Shown here: positions 11,484 to 22,073 of the stretch, one piece after another
Numbering within the stretch: the stretch's first letter is position 1
How the letters are laid out: each line of letters starts with the position of its first letter
Source of the DNA: Dipteris shenzhenensis
Taxonomy: Eukaryota > Polypodiophyta > Polypodiopsida > Gleicheniales
DNA length: 64,000 nucleotides
Direction: 5' to 3' (one strand)
Assembly (NCBI GenBank): GCA_047967505.1
Contig: CM106540.1
Position numbers and translations under genes: made by a program
The notes under the pieces: generated by a model
Databases searched by the model: none
Told to the model about the DNA's origin: nothing
Seen by the model: only the letters and a program-made list of their open reading frames with translations

Positions 11484-11999
11484 CCAAATTGATCTTGCAA
11501 GAATACAAGCTATCAAGGAAGTATTACAATGAATATAGAAAATATCCTATGGAATAAATATAACTAAAGCATAGCTAGTAAGATCATTCCAAGAATACAA
11601 CATAGCAAGAAAATGAGAAGAAAACATAGTAAATCAATTATGCCATGATTAAATCTGGAAGGCTCTTCTCTACAGAGCTTGTTGTTGATTATAAAACATT
11701 AAAATGGTTATGAAAATGTTCCTTATAAAATTGTAAGATGTAGTACAAAAGGGATTTTCTAAAACAAACTAGAAATAAGATCCATCAAGAGGGAAACTCC
11801 AACAAAACCAATCTCTTCCTCTCAAGCACAAGGAGAGAAGACTAAAAATAGGAATTTCCACCTCAAATAAAAAACTTGAGCAATAAAAGACCGTAACCAA
11901 TCAAGGTTAAAGGAAACAGTAGAAACTAGAAATTGATGGAGTTTCAAAAATCGCATTCCTCATCATTAAATGCATCATCTACAACATACAAATTGGCAA

Positions 12000-12712
12000 A
12001 TGCTTTGACAATATTGGTAGTATCCTTCTTCTCGTCATCTTTCTTATTCCTATAGAAAAATTCTCCTTGTGTCTAGACTTACTATAGTAAGAGCACTCGA
12101 ACTAAGCTTGGTTCTCTTTCTTTACAATCTTGTTCTTATCAAGAGGAGAGGATTTATTGATATATGCTTGCTCACAAGTTTCAAGGTCCAAAGTCTTTTG
12201 ATAGCATTCCTCATCAAGTAATGTCAATGTCATTTAGTTAAAATTCACCTCCTTGTTGAGTCTCAATAACTTGATGACATCACTATAACTAAGAGGTAAA
12301 CTCGATAATAATACTACCTTTAAATCGGTGTCATCAACTCCAACACCCAAATCATTCAATTGCTCTATGCCTGAATTCATTTTACTTAGATATTTGCTAA
12401 GAGAAATACTATAAGATAGATTTAGACCAAAGAAGTATTTCTCGAGAAAGACCTTGGAGTTCTTAAAATGAGACTCAAAAAAATATACATTTCAATGCTA
12501 CAGTGAGGTAAACTTGATAATAGTACTATCTTTAAATTCGTATCATCAACTCTAACACCCAGATCATTCAATTGCTTTGTGTCCAAATTCATTTTAGTTA
12601 GATATTCACTAAGATAAATACTATTAGATAGATTTAGACTAAAGAATTCTTTCTTGAGCAAGACCTTGGAGTTCTTCAAACGAGACTCAAAAAAATATTC
12701 ATTGAAATCCAA
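12000..12712 (-). pseudogene. Copia gag remnant with internal duplication
   Basis: The minus strand reads SNSIYLSEYLTKMNLDTKQL and DLGVRVDDTNLKIVLLSSLP (12,422-12,712), matching the gag segment 'L..L...G..I.D......LLSSLP'. A second, diverged copy of the same segment follows at 12,293-12,484 (NDLGVGVDDTDLKVVLLSSLP-like). Downstream is a decayed zinc-knuckle region. Stops and the duplication make it non-functional. Confidence 0.6.
12293..12698. repeat. Two-copy tandem duplication inside gag
   Basis: Units of about 192 bp (12,293-12,484 and 12,507-12,698; period about 214 bp), both containing 'gaccttggagttctt' and 'catcattcaattgct'-like blocks, clearly diverged from each other. The duplication is therefore old. 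Confidence 0.75.
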
Positions 12713-13285
12713 TTTTCACAAGAATATGTTAGTGAGATGATGAATGTGTTTACTCCAACGGCCCTACCAAAGATTCTGAGAGCCTTTCATTCAAGATTGT
12801 CCTTCCAGTATTGCATTATATCACTCCATTGGTTTACTCATCTTCTCATCATTTCCAAATACCATGGACTACATGCCTTTCTCCATTAGATAGAGTGAAA
12901 GACTTAATCTCTAGGAAAGGAAGTTTAAGCTATGGAACTTCTCAAGATTCATTAAGTTTTCCTACATTGGCTCCATTTGGATGATCTAATAACAACTACA
13001 AGAACCTAGGTCCATTCATAAGAGATTAGTCCCATTGGGTGATATGCAATAACACCAAATTGATCTTAGAAAGAATACAAGCTATCAAGGAATTACAATG
13101 AAGATAGATATCCTTTGTAATCAATAGATTTAAAGCATAGCTAATAAAACCACTATATGCTTCATACAACATAGCAAGAAAATGTAGCAACTCGATTTTG
13201 CATGGTTAACTCTAGAAGGCTAATCTTTTCATATCTTGTTATTGAAAAAAAACCATCAAGATGGCTATGAAAATCCCCTAAACAT

Positions 13286-14390
13286 GCACACACAAAAGCA
13301 ACTACATATCTTACTTCTGTGTCTAGAGAGAGTAGCAAACAAAATTATTGTACATAATAGAATTCCCACCTTATAGAGGATAGATCATCTTAGGATTCAG
13401 AATCACCCATTGATTGGCTTCTAGGCTTTCTCCAAGTCACATGGAATATCTCTACTAGTAGGTAATTGGACCACCTAGGAGATCTGATAGGAACTTAAAA
13501 GCTATCACAAGAATTCTCCAACTAGGAAATGCATGGATAAACACAAATTGAACAGAGTTTGATTACAATTTCCAATAGTATGTATACTTTTTATACTGGT
13601 TCTGTGTTATGAGGTGGTTACATGTGACAGATAGTGGTGAGAGCTATAAGGGAAGCTACATGCCTTCATGAAACACAAGAGTTGAGAGAATGTAAAAGAC
13701 CAATCACATAGGTCAAACTATGTGAAGGAGCATCACAAAATCAATGGAACTATTCAGTGGATAATTCAAGTAATAAGGTGAATTTCCTTTTGCAATAGAA
13801 GTTGCAATATATCTTTAGAGGGCATGGATGGAGTGTGTGGAGTATGCATAGCCAACAACAAAACTAGATATAAATGAGACAACAGTAGAAAACTACGCAA
13901 CCACTAGAAGACTATGGATAAAGGGTAGAGGCCAAGAGGGAGACAATTCTCTATAGGATAGGAGGTAGAGCTAGCAAGGGGGTCATGGTAAATGAGGTGG
14001 ATAGGCCTGTGAGGCATAGTACATCTTTCTTTATTTGTTACTTTCTCTTGTAAAGTTTCATTCTCTCTCAAGAAGAACCTTTGTTAACATTGAATTGTAG
14101 TGATGGTGGTAGTAGTTTGTCAATTTTTCTTGTGGCCCTTTGTTCATCTGGGTAAGCAAGGTAGTCACTTTTTCCAAATATCCCAAAGGGTGTCACCCTC
14201 ATCATCGAGAGAATGGGAATTGGTGTGAAGTTATGGCGCATAGCATGAGGGCAAGGGGGAAATGAACAAGTTAGAGATAATAAAATACTGAAAGAGACAT
14301 ATAAGAAAAGAATCTAGAATATCATTATTCACAAATGTCATACTTGGTCCAAAATAGCATGAGAATAGCATTATCGCATTGATGATACAA
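13286..14390. other. Spacer without recognised features
   Basis: AT-rich, no reading frame over about 60 codons and no family resemblance that I can support. Confidence 0.5.
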
Positions 14391-14399
14391 AAAAATAAC

Positions 14400-14650
14400 T
14401 AACAAATTGGATAATATTACCATTGGTAGTGACCCTATTATCAATGGTACTAGACCTATTATTAATGTTGTTAAAAAATATTACCAATGGGAAAATGATG
14501 ATACTATTGGCAGTAGCTGTAGACCTATTATTGGCAAGAATAGGCCTATTACTAATGGCAGTAGAAAATATCACCAGTAGTAGGAGGCCTATCACTAATG
14601 GTAGTGGGTGTACTACTGACGGGCATGGTAAGAGGCCTATCACCTCCAAT
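14400..14650. repeat. Degenerate short repeats
   Basis: Repeated 'ggcctatYactaatggYagtag'-type motifs at roughly 14,550, 14,585 and 14,630, with inverted relatives at 14,410-14,480. They create a 132-codon plus frame (14,423-14,821) rich in L, M and V, which I regard as a by-product of the repeat. Confidence 0.5.
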
Positions 14651-14699
14651 AGTAGGCTACTTATTGTAATGTATCATGCTCCCCTCTTACATGAGATCT

Positions 14700-15400
14700 T
14701 ATGTGTTGGGGTAAAGATTTACCACAACTACAAGAAAACGAATCAAAGAAAGGGAGGGAGTGAGTGTTCATTGTTCTTGTGGAAGTGGTTGATTTGTCCA
14801 ATATCTTACATGTTGGGTTAAGGGCTTACCATAACTACAAGAAAATGAACATGATTGCAAACATGGAGTGATGGGCGAGATTTCCAACATTCCTTTTCCT
14901 TGAAATTTAAGATCGCTTTGTTTTGGTAGTATTGTACCCCATATCTCCTGCACCTACTATGCTAGGGTAAGGTGGACTGTAAGGTGGACTACAATTGAGT
15001 AACACAAATCTAAGAGAGAAAGAATGTGAAAGAGTGAGTATTCATTGTGCTTATGGAAGAGTTGTGAAAGTGATCAATTGAGTAAGGTGGACCACAATTG
15101 AGTAACACAAATCTAAGGGAGAAAGACAGTGAAAGAGTGAGTATTTATTGTGCTTATGGAAGAGTTGTGAAAGTGGTCGATTTCTCTAATATCTTGCATG
15201 TTGGTCTTACCACAACTAAAGGGATAAATGTGATTGTGAACATGGAGTGATGGGTGAGGTTTCCAACATTTGTTTCTCTTAAAAGCTAGATTGGTTTCTT
15301 TACTTAAGATTGTAGTCCATAGCTCCTATATGTAGTGTGCTAGGGTAAGGTTGACCATACTTGAGTCACCAAAATCTAAGAGTGAAAGATTGTGAGAGAG
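14700..15400. repeat. Irregular tandem repeat block
   Basis: Two large diverged units (about 14,745-14,985 and 15,110-15,400) share 'catggagtgatggg' and 'tttccaacatt'. Between them a block of about 100 bp, including 'attgagtaacacaaatctaag', is repeated twice (about 14,975-15,080 and 15,080-15,180). No protein or RNA family recognised. Confidence 0.65.
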
Positions 15401-15879
15401 TGTAAATGTAAAATAATAGAGAAGTTTGACTAATGACTTTATGTTAGGTAAGTAGGTGTTAGTAAACTCTTGATCAACTCTTTAAATTATATTAAGTATA
15501 CTAGCTAAGTGATTTCTTCCTTATTCAACTTGGCTCAAACCTCCATTAGCCTAATTATGTCTTTACAATTTTGCATCTATAATTTCTTCAAAATCTCCAA
15601 ACAACCCTACTCTTGCTAGATTTTGATAGTGAGAAAAAAGGAAAGTAGGCCAAGTTCATCTATATCAAACACTCTCTTTAATGGATCCTTCAAGTCCTTG
15701 AGATCCCCTATTATGATTATGTCCATAATACCATCAACTTCTTATTTGCCTCAAAATGGAGATATATGTTTTCATCAGATTCATACCTATACAAAGGGAC
15801 ACCATAAACTTCTTACTCCCCTCAAAATGGAGGGATAGGTTTGTGATTAGGTTATTTCTTCCAAAGAAATCATCGATCT
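15401..15879. other. Spacer
   Basis: No recognisable feature. A short near-repeat 'acttctta...cctcaaaatgga' occurs at 15,740 and 15,810. Confidence 0.4.
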
Positions 15880-16500
15880 ACTAGAAACATGCTTGTGAGG
15901 CTTATCTTAGCCCATATAATGTCCTTTTAAGCTTTTATACCTTGTTATATTGGACCCAAATTTGGGTGGCTACTCTTTGTAGAACTTCTCTTTGAGGTCT
16001 ACATTTAGGAAGGATGACTTGACATCCATCCAAGATATGGATTCCTCCAAATGGGATCCTAATGAGACCATCATATAAATTGTCTCCATTCATGCTATGG
16101 GAGAAAATGCCTTGTTGTAGCCTAGCCCTTCCATCTATGTGGACCCCTTGGCCACTAGAGTCTCCTAATAATAGTTTCCCATGATACCTACACTTGACAT
16201 TGTATATAACCACTTTGTCCCTATGACCTTATATAGCTATTTAGTCCCTATAGCCACTTGTTCCCTATGACCTTCTATTGGGCTTGTCATAAAACCCTGG
16301 ATCCCATGTTTAGTTTCCCTCAATGGAGCTCATATTTGTCTCCTATGTTGATTTCTAATCCCGAATCATCCCTCAAGGACTTTGGCTCCTTAATAAACTT
16401 GATTTAAGCTACTAGATTGTAGTTTATTGTATTGGTAGGTTTCAAAGTTGCCTCAACCTCCATAACCCTTGAAAATCATCTCTAGGATATTTGATGCTCT
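15880..16500 (-). pseudogene. Copia reverse transcriptase scrap
   Basis: In the minus strand, WMDVKSSFLNVDLKEKFYKE near 15,990-16,035 is the Copia RT block normally read as Q-MDVK-AFL-G-L-EEVYM. Upstream pieces 'LVAKGST' and 'NKAFSPIAWMET' correspond to the preceding conserved region. Frameshifts separate the pieces, and neither YVDD nor RNase H is visible. The LTR element at 16,626 appears to have landed beside this older copy. Confidence 0.6.
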
Positions 16501-16625
16501 TGGAGTCTTCCAATTTCTTACATACTAAAGTGGTATCCTCTTGTCTATTATTGGATTCTCTTTAATATTTAAATCTAATTTTTTTCCTTTGTTTTTTCCA
16601 CTAAATTCAAGACCTATGTCAAATC

Positions 16626-16982
16626 TGTGAAAACATGTGTGCCTTAGGATCTATGGAGTGCTCTAAGGTGGATGTAACCTATGTGGAAACATGATGAAGA
16701 GAGTGCTCATGACATGTACCTCAAGTCAATTAGGTTCCAAGATAGATTAGATTGGACTCATAAACAGAATCTTGAGTGTATGTGTATATCAAAAATACAA
16801 GAAGGCTTCTTATATAGAGAGAGCCCTTAGAATAGTCAACACCTGCAGGATCCTCTGATCCACATCTCTCCTTATGGATGTCCTCGATCCACATCCTCAC
16901 ATCATGTAGGGTGACTACTTTAATACACTCCTATACCATACCTTAGCCTCTAATTATGTGTACATGGCACCATATCTCAACA
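16626..16982 (-). repeat. 3' LTR of capturing element
   Basis: Left copy; shares 'gatcctctgatccacatc' and 'gtcctcgatccacatcctca' with the right copy, with scattered substitutions. TATA-like 'tatatagagag' lies at 16,812-16,822. Confidence 0.82.
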
Positions 16983-17699
16983 CCTCCTCTTAGTGACATG
17001 ATCCTTTGGCTACTGCAAGGTGGTTAGATGTGAGTTACAAGATCAAATCCTCCCCTAGGTGCTTTCATAGCTAGTCTCAAGTCAAGTTTGATTTACAAAC
17101 ATGTGGGCAAAAGGTAGCAAGGTTGTTGCTACTTTTTGCTTGATGCATGATGCTTTGTTCTTCCTGTGCCTTTAATGCTTTGTGTGTGGATGCCATGTTC
17201 TATGATATGGTCATCTCACGCACTTGTTCTTTTGGCATGCTTTTTGCATTCATATGTTGCTTTACCATTTGTTGTTGAAAAGGTCTTACCATGAGCTTAG
17301 TTTTGCTTCAATGGCAGTGTCTAATTGCATATACAATGATTCTAACATGAAAGCTGCATAGAGATTGGAAAGGCAATCACTTTTCATTTTTGGAGCACAT
17401 GCAAATTCTTCTTGGATTGCAAGTTATGGCTTGTCAAAGTTTTATGAAGAAGAGGAAAATTTGATGATGTGGCACATGGATTCACATGAAGCATTCCAAA
17501 CCATGCTTAGTAAGGGCCTCTGTGCTTATGTAGCACTGTAGTGGTGTGGCATTTAAGTAACCATAGGCTGACCCGAGGTCTTTTAGACCTGAGTGGCTTA
17601 TCTTCTGCCACGTGTCAATTTGTTGACCATGAGCAGATTATGGTGACCTTAGCCTAACCCTACATGTCACGTGTCCTAAGGTCTACACCTTTAGTTGGC

Positions 17700-18254
17700 G
17701 ATGATGATTGCGTCCTCCTCCTGCTTCAGCTTCTTCTAACGCCTCGCTACCTGTGCTACTTGCTTGTGTAGGTTTCTGATGTTGGAGCAGCCGCTGGTCA
17801 TCGCTGGATTTCGTTGGCGTTGCTTGGCGTTGGCACAGTTCGTTGTTGATCGTGGTGGAGTTGGAGCCCGTGAAGAAGCGTTGCTGGGTGTTGAGGGCTG
17901 TGGACGTTGTGTAGAGATGGTGGAGAGGCTTTGCAAGTTGGCTGGGAGCTCAGAGATGCAGAGAGCCTTCGTTGCAGGAGAGGGCATTGGAGGAGGCTCG
18001 TTGGTGGTTGCATGCAGGAGCATCATCTGTCACCAGCTCTCGGGAGAAGCTGCTTCTTCTTTGACGACCTTGGGTGGCACCTCAACAATAGATGGCTCCT
18101 CGGACACAGGTAGAGGCACCCCCTCCTTCACAGTTCCTCTTCTGCAGGAGGAGCTTCCTCGACAACTGGAGCTGCCGCTGACTCTTTTGTTGCTAGGACT
18201 GTAGCTTCCGTAGAGAGGATGACTTCTGCTGCAATGATTTTTCAGTTGAAGCAT
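17700..18254 (-). CDS. Unrecognised sense-strand open frames in captured interior
   Basis: Two overlapping minus frames, 74 codons (18,030-18,254) and 96 codons (17,736-18,026), lie in the transcription sense of the LTR element. The first contains an acidic, Val/Glu-rich stretch (KEGVPLPVSEEPSIVEV). The second is Pro/Ser/Thr-rich with a basic end. I recognise no family. They could be captured host sequence, an eroded gag, or chance frames in a G+C-rich insert; low confidence as a gene. Confidence 0.25.
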
Positions 18255-18559
18255 GGCTCCTCATCTACTCTTTTGTTCTTGATTTCCCATCCGAGCTCCA
18301 CAATCTTCCCAAAATGCAAAATCCTTGGCAACTTTCCTTCCTCCCCTCACCTCCTGCCTCCCATCGTCTTCTTCTCTTCGCAGAGACATTTTCTTGCATC
18401 ATAGATTGCTCAAACACGTCCCCAACCATTTATCAACACGCTGGTATCTCCTTTGTCAACCCTTTTTGTACGCTTCGCTCCATTTCTCAGCTTTCAGAGG
18501 CTCTAAATTCTCCGTCCTTGGCTATGGTTTGGCTGCATTGCGACCTTCCGTTGGATGCC

Positions 18560-18850
18560 TATCCGTTTCATGTTTTTTTTTTTGTTTGCAGCATATTGCG
18601 ATTTCTCAGTTTTTTTTTTGCCCCTTTCAGATGCAATTCAGAGTAGTTATATTTCAGCTTTCTGCCAGTTTTTACAGGTTATGCCACCGAAGTTGAAACC
18701 TGCAGCTTGGAAACCCTTCTGCTCTCACAAAGTTGTCATATTAAATTGGTGGTGGACAGTATTTCCGTGACGTTTGTAGACAAAGATGCTGAGGAGAAAT
18801 AGATCCGAGTTCCTCTCGGAATGTCGATGCTCGAAGCAGCTCAGAAGAAC
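18560..18850 (+). pseudogene. Mitochondrial adrenodoxin-like ferredoxin fragment
   Basis: On the plus strand, 18,755-18,850 reads DSISVTFVDKDAEEK, a stop, then IRVPLGMSMLEAAQKN. This is the amino-terminal beta-strand region of plant mitochondrial adrenodoxin-type [2Fe-2S] ferredoxins (MFDX), whose members read 'I-V-FVDKDGEE...VPVGM-LEAAHEN'. The cysteine-bearing cluster loop that should follow is absent, so the match stops like an exon edge. The in-frame TAG (18,800-18,802) probably replaces a glutamine codon. Upstream, T-runs ending in AG (18,572-18,592 and 18,610-18,630) look like plant intron 3' splice sites. Retained introns, if real, argue against a processed mRNA copy. It lies antisense to the LTR element around it. 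Confidence 0.65.
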
Positions 18851-19138
18851 TGGTTCAGCTACGAGTGTCTTCCCTTCAGCAGTTGCTGCCTCCTCGGCCT
18901 TTACGTCCGCTTGCTATGTAGTTCTTTTAAATAGGGCTGAAGCTGACGAAGCCTTGACTCTCTCAAAACACTCGAATGGAAGAGATCTCTCACACATACT
19001 GTAGAAACTTAGCCAAAACCTATCACGCCAAGAAATGAAGTGAACAAAAAGCTATGGACAAAAAATCGCTCTCGTCAACTCAATGAAATAGCAACACTAC
19101 TAAACAACCCTAGGCTTTGCTAAACCTCCTCTGAACCA

Positions 19139-19505
19139 TGTGAAAACATGTGTGCCTTGGGATCTATGGAGCGCTCTAAGGTGGATGAAACCTATGTGGA
19201 AACATGATGAAAAAAGTGCTCATGACATGTACCTCAAGTCAATTAGGTTCCAAGATATATTAGCTTGGACTTATAAACAAAATCTTGAGTGTATGTGTAT
19301 ATCAGCAATACAAGAAGGCTTTTTATATAGAGAGAGCCTCTAGAATAGTCAACACTTGTGGGATCCTCTGATCCACATCCCTCCTTATGGATGTCCTCGA
19401 TCCACATCCTCACATCATGTAGTCCACATCCTAGGGGGCTACTTTAATATACTCCTAGACCATACCTTAGTCTCTAATTATGTGCAATGGCACCATATCT
19501 CAACA
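19139..19505 (-). repeat. 5' LTR of capturing element
   Basis: Right copy; its inner end 'TTTTCACA' on the minus strand joins the primer-binding site directly. The outer edge plus flank is duplicated once more at 19,506-19,560. Confidence 0.8.
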
Positions 19506-19560
19506 TAATCTTGGAATACCTTAGTCTCTAATTATGTGCACATGGCACCATATCTCAACA
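19506..19560. repeat. 55-bp tandem duplication of LTR edge and flank
   Basis: The unit 'taatcttggaat...tatctcaaca' repeats flank plus the last 43 bases of the adjacent LTR. It is followed again by 'taatcttggaatc'. It arose after insertion, because it contains the LTR-flank junction. Confidence 0.8.
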
Positions 19561-19599
19561 TAATCTTGGAATCAATTCGATTTTGCACTAGATTTTGAT

Positions 19600-19845
19600 C
19601 TCGGGGGGGTCACTCATCATATGTAATCCTATCACGTGAGTTCAACAAAAGGATATTTTTTATTTCTAAAATTTATAGAAATAAATATACATAAGGGACT
19701 ATTTAAAATAGTTTTGAGAAAAATTTACAGATTTGTATAGAAAAGGAGTACATTTTATTAATGAAAAATTTACAAGTAAGGGATTTAAGAAATAGGCCTT
19801 GAATGCACGTGGTATAGAGGATTTATACATAGTGACCCCCCCAAG
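19600..19845 (-). mobile_element. 246-bp MITE, copy 3
   Basis: Begins CTCGGGGGGGTCACT and ends AGTGACCCCCCCAAG, inverted relative to the 7,496-7,741 copy as judged by internal blocks. Perfect 8-bp duplications ATTTTGAT flank it (19,592-19,599 and 19,846-19,853). Same length as the copies at 7,496 and 62,722. Confidence 0.93.
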
Positions 19846-19978
19846 ATTTTGATCTATATTACCAAAATTTAAAATACATAGGCCTTGGAATCTTCACTAT
19901 AGGTAGTGAAGATTTTGATCTATGTTACCAAACTTTACATTACTATAAGCCTTGGAATCTTCACTATAGGTAGTGAAG
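19844..19978. repeat. Two-unit tandem repeat beside MITE copy 3
   Basis: Units of about 65 bp, each starting 'gattttgatctat' and ending 'tcttcactataggtagtgaa'. The MITE landed in the first 'gattttgat' motif. Confidence 0.75.
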
Positions 19979-21170
19979 TTACACTTATAACTCTATATTT
20001 TGATGGCTTGTTTCTATGATATACATTTACTGGCATCCTTCTATTGACTACCTTTGTTGTAGTCCAATTCAGGACATGTCTGATAGCAATGACTACCTCT
20101 TTCTAGAATGATCATTGGAGATCCTTCCCCTCAACATTATTAGCCCCATCTTGATTGTCACTTAGCTCTTTCAGTTTATCACCCCATTGTGCTATCTATC
20201 ATCATTTTCCTCTTGAACTTGGTCTATCTTTGTACTTTCTATTGAACTCCATTGGAATAAAATCTCTACATCTATTATAAAATTCTTCAGCTTTTGGATT
20301 GTCTCAACTTCCATCTTTTCTTTTCTTGATTCTCTCAACTTCTCATTTTTCATTCCCAAGCTACTCAAAGGCTGGACACTTCTTTTATAATGCGTAGATC
20401 CATACCATTTAATTATAGTTGTCAACAGTGGATGTGAGAAAGTATACAAATTTAGCTAACAATCTTATGGTCATTTACCGTAGATGTTAAAGTGAACTAG
20501 ATGCAATGGTTTTGTAGCCCATTCTATGGTAATGATAAAGAATGGACCTCAATTCTTAGTAGCCTTCCATACATCCCATAGACCTTGTTACTACTAGTAG
20601 TTTCTTGGAGCCCATCCACCATTTTATATATCTACATCACATCTAGGAGTGAGTATCTTCCATAGTCCTAAGGCATCTTTCTAATCTCAAGCCATCAATA
20701 CACCGATCTTGTAGAGTCCTTTTTCTCTTCTACCCTTAGCACATAATCAATGTTACTATGGCCTTGAATATTAAACCATCCTCTTTATTGAAGGCATGAT
20801 CATCGCATTTTGTGAAAATATTCATATGGATATTAGTGGGTTGTATTATACTCCATGAGTCCTTTCTCCTCTCCTCTTGCATGGCTCCTCAAAGAGCATC
20901 ATTCGGATGTCATGTCCTTACTGAAGCTCATCTCAAGCTTATGTTGCAAACAATACTCATTGTGCAACTTCTAGAACACTACTCTATTATCTGGCTATGT
21001 CTCTTCTATAGTGTGACTTCTAGAAATAGTGGCCTCATAATATGGATTTGGTCATGAGACTTGTGATTTATAGAATGCCACTAAGCCTCATAACCATGTT
21101 TCCAACAACTATCAACAACTTTTCCACACTGGATTTCCCACTTACACATAGACAATCAAGCTCCCATGTT
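19979..21170. other. Spacer without recognised features
   Basis: A charged 85-codon minus frame (20,192-20,449, with RESRKEKMEVETIQKLKN) and an 81-codon plus frame (20,812-21,057) are the longest. Neither shows a known domain. The charged frame could be a scrap of a retroelement, but I cannot place it. Confidence 0.4.
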
Positions 21171-21175
21171 TTCCA

Positions 21176-21535
21176 TGTTGAAATGTGCAATGTCCAATTG
21201 ATGGAATATTGTGTTGGTACCCTAAAGGGGTATGTTTGTGGAAATTATGGTAGCCACACAAGAGGATGTGGACTACATGAATGGATGTGGGACATTGGTC
21301 ACCACAAGTTGGATGTGGATCAGAGGATGCCACACAGTAGGCTTATGCCTTGAGACTCTCTATATAAGAGGTCTATCATTGTATTGTTTATCAAGCATTG
21401 GAATACATTGTTGAGTGTTGCCTACGTTGTTGTCTCTCCATTATGGATTTTCTTGTATGGTTTAATCCTCCATGATTGTTACACTGATCTCATGTAGCCC
21501 TAGGCTTAGTGGCGGTCTCATTCAGTTTCTTAACA
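21176..21535 (+). repeat. TRIM 5' LTR
   Basis: Runs TGTTGAAATGTGC to TTCTTAACA. A TATA box 'ctatataagag' lies at 21,359-21,369. Small frames of 60-103 codons inside are incidental. Confidence 0.95.
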
Positions 21536-21548
21536 TGGTATCAGAGCC
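21536..21548 (+). promoter_or_regulatory. TRIM primer-binding site (tRNA-iMet)
   Basis: TGGTATCAGAGCC directly follows the 5' LTR and is complementary to the 3' end of initiator methionine tRNA, the usual Copia primer for reverse transcription. Confidence 0.9.
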
Positions 21549-21708
21549 TTGTTCGTGGTAAGGAGCTCAAGAAAGCAAGCCAAGTTCGTGGTGTCCTGGT
21601 AAGAGGACTAGTGTTGCTTCCCTATTTCGAGTTTGGGAGCAAATCTCTGCAGGTAGCACAGCCAAAAGTGCAGGAGTGCACTGTTTCAGATTGTACATTG
21701 AGGAGGGG

Positions 21709-22068
21709 TGTTGAAATGTGCAATGTCCAATTGATGGAATATTGTGTTGGTACCCTAGAGGGGTATGTTTGTGGGAATTATGGTAGCCACACAAGAGGAT
21801 GTGGACTACATGAATGGATGTGGGACATTGGTCACCACAAGTTGGATGTGAATCAGAGGATGCCACACAGTAGGCTTATGCCTTGAGACTCTCTATATAA
21901 GAGGTCTATCATTGTATTGTTTATCAAGCATTGGAATACATTGTTGAGTGTTGCCTACGTTGTTGTCTCTCCATTATGGATTTTCTTGTATGGTTTAATC
22001 CTCCATGATTGTTACACTGATCTCATGTAGCCCTAGGCTTAGTGGCGGTCTCATTCAGTTTCTTAACA
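21709..22068 (+). repeat. TRIM 3' LTR
   Basis: Same length as the 5' copy. Differences seen: 'ctagagggg' for 'ctaaagggg', 'tgtgggaatt' for 'tgtggaaatt', 'gtgaatcag' for 'gtggatcag'. Confidence 0.95.
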
Positions 22069-22073
22069 TTCCA

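Larger units (their letters stand above)
11484..13285 (-). mobile_element. Decayed Copia-like element, direct-repeat flanked
   Basis: Two direct repeats of about 230-250 bp (11,484-11,735 and 13,055-13,285), each starting 'ccaaattgatctt' and containing 'acatagcaagaaaatg', enclose a minus-strand gag remnant. This is the arrangement of an LTR element lacking pol. I could not find a clear primer-binding site, polypurine tract or target duplication, so the direct repeats may be LTRs or LTR-plus-leader segments. Confidence 0.5.
16626..19505 (-). mobile_element. LTR element carrying captured host sequence
   Basis: Direct repeats of about 357-367 bp (16,626-16,982 and 19,139-19,505) read TGTTGAGATATGG...TTTTCACA on the minus strand. 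The right copy adjoins a minus-strand primer-binding site TGGTTCAGAGGAGG (19,125-19,138), and the left copy adjoins a purine tract AGAGGAGG (16,983-16,990). Flanks are AAATC (16,621-16,625) and TAATC (19,506-19,510), a near-match to a 5-bp duplication. The 2.16-kb interior has no gag, protease, integrase or RT that I can recognise. It holds comparatively G+C-rich, gene-like sequence including a ferredoxin exon piece in the opposite orientation. Confidence 0.8.
21176..22068 (+). mobile_element. TRIM (miniature LTR retrotransposon)
   Basis: Two 360-bp LTRs (21,176-21,535 and 21,709-22,068) enclose only 173 bp. The interior starts with a perfect initiator-Met primer-binding site TGGTATCAGAGCC (21,536-21,548) and ends with a polypurine tract AGGAGGGG (21,701-21,708). 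Perfect 5-bp duplications TTCCA flank it (21,171-21,175 and 22,069-22,073). By eye the LTRs differ at 3 positions, so the insertion is recent. There is no gag or pol. The interior after the primer site ('gtggtaaggagctcaagaaa') matches the leader of Copia B at 59,516 onward, pointing to that family as the likely source of proteins. Confidence 0.95.

Noticed and set aside
14423-14821. 132-codon plus frame as a membrane protein
   Set aside because: Hydrophobic residues come from translation of short degenerate repeats, and the same pattern appears inverted on the other strand.
18219-18770. Ser/Leu/Phe-rich plus frames of 61-123 codons as a signal or transit peptide gene
   Set aside because: Several frames overlap and cross T-runs that look intronic; no supported start or continuation into the ferredoxin frame.
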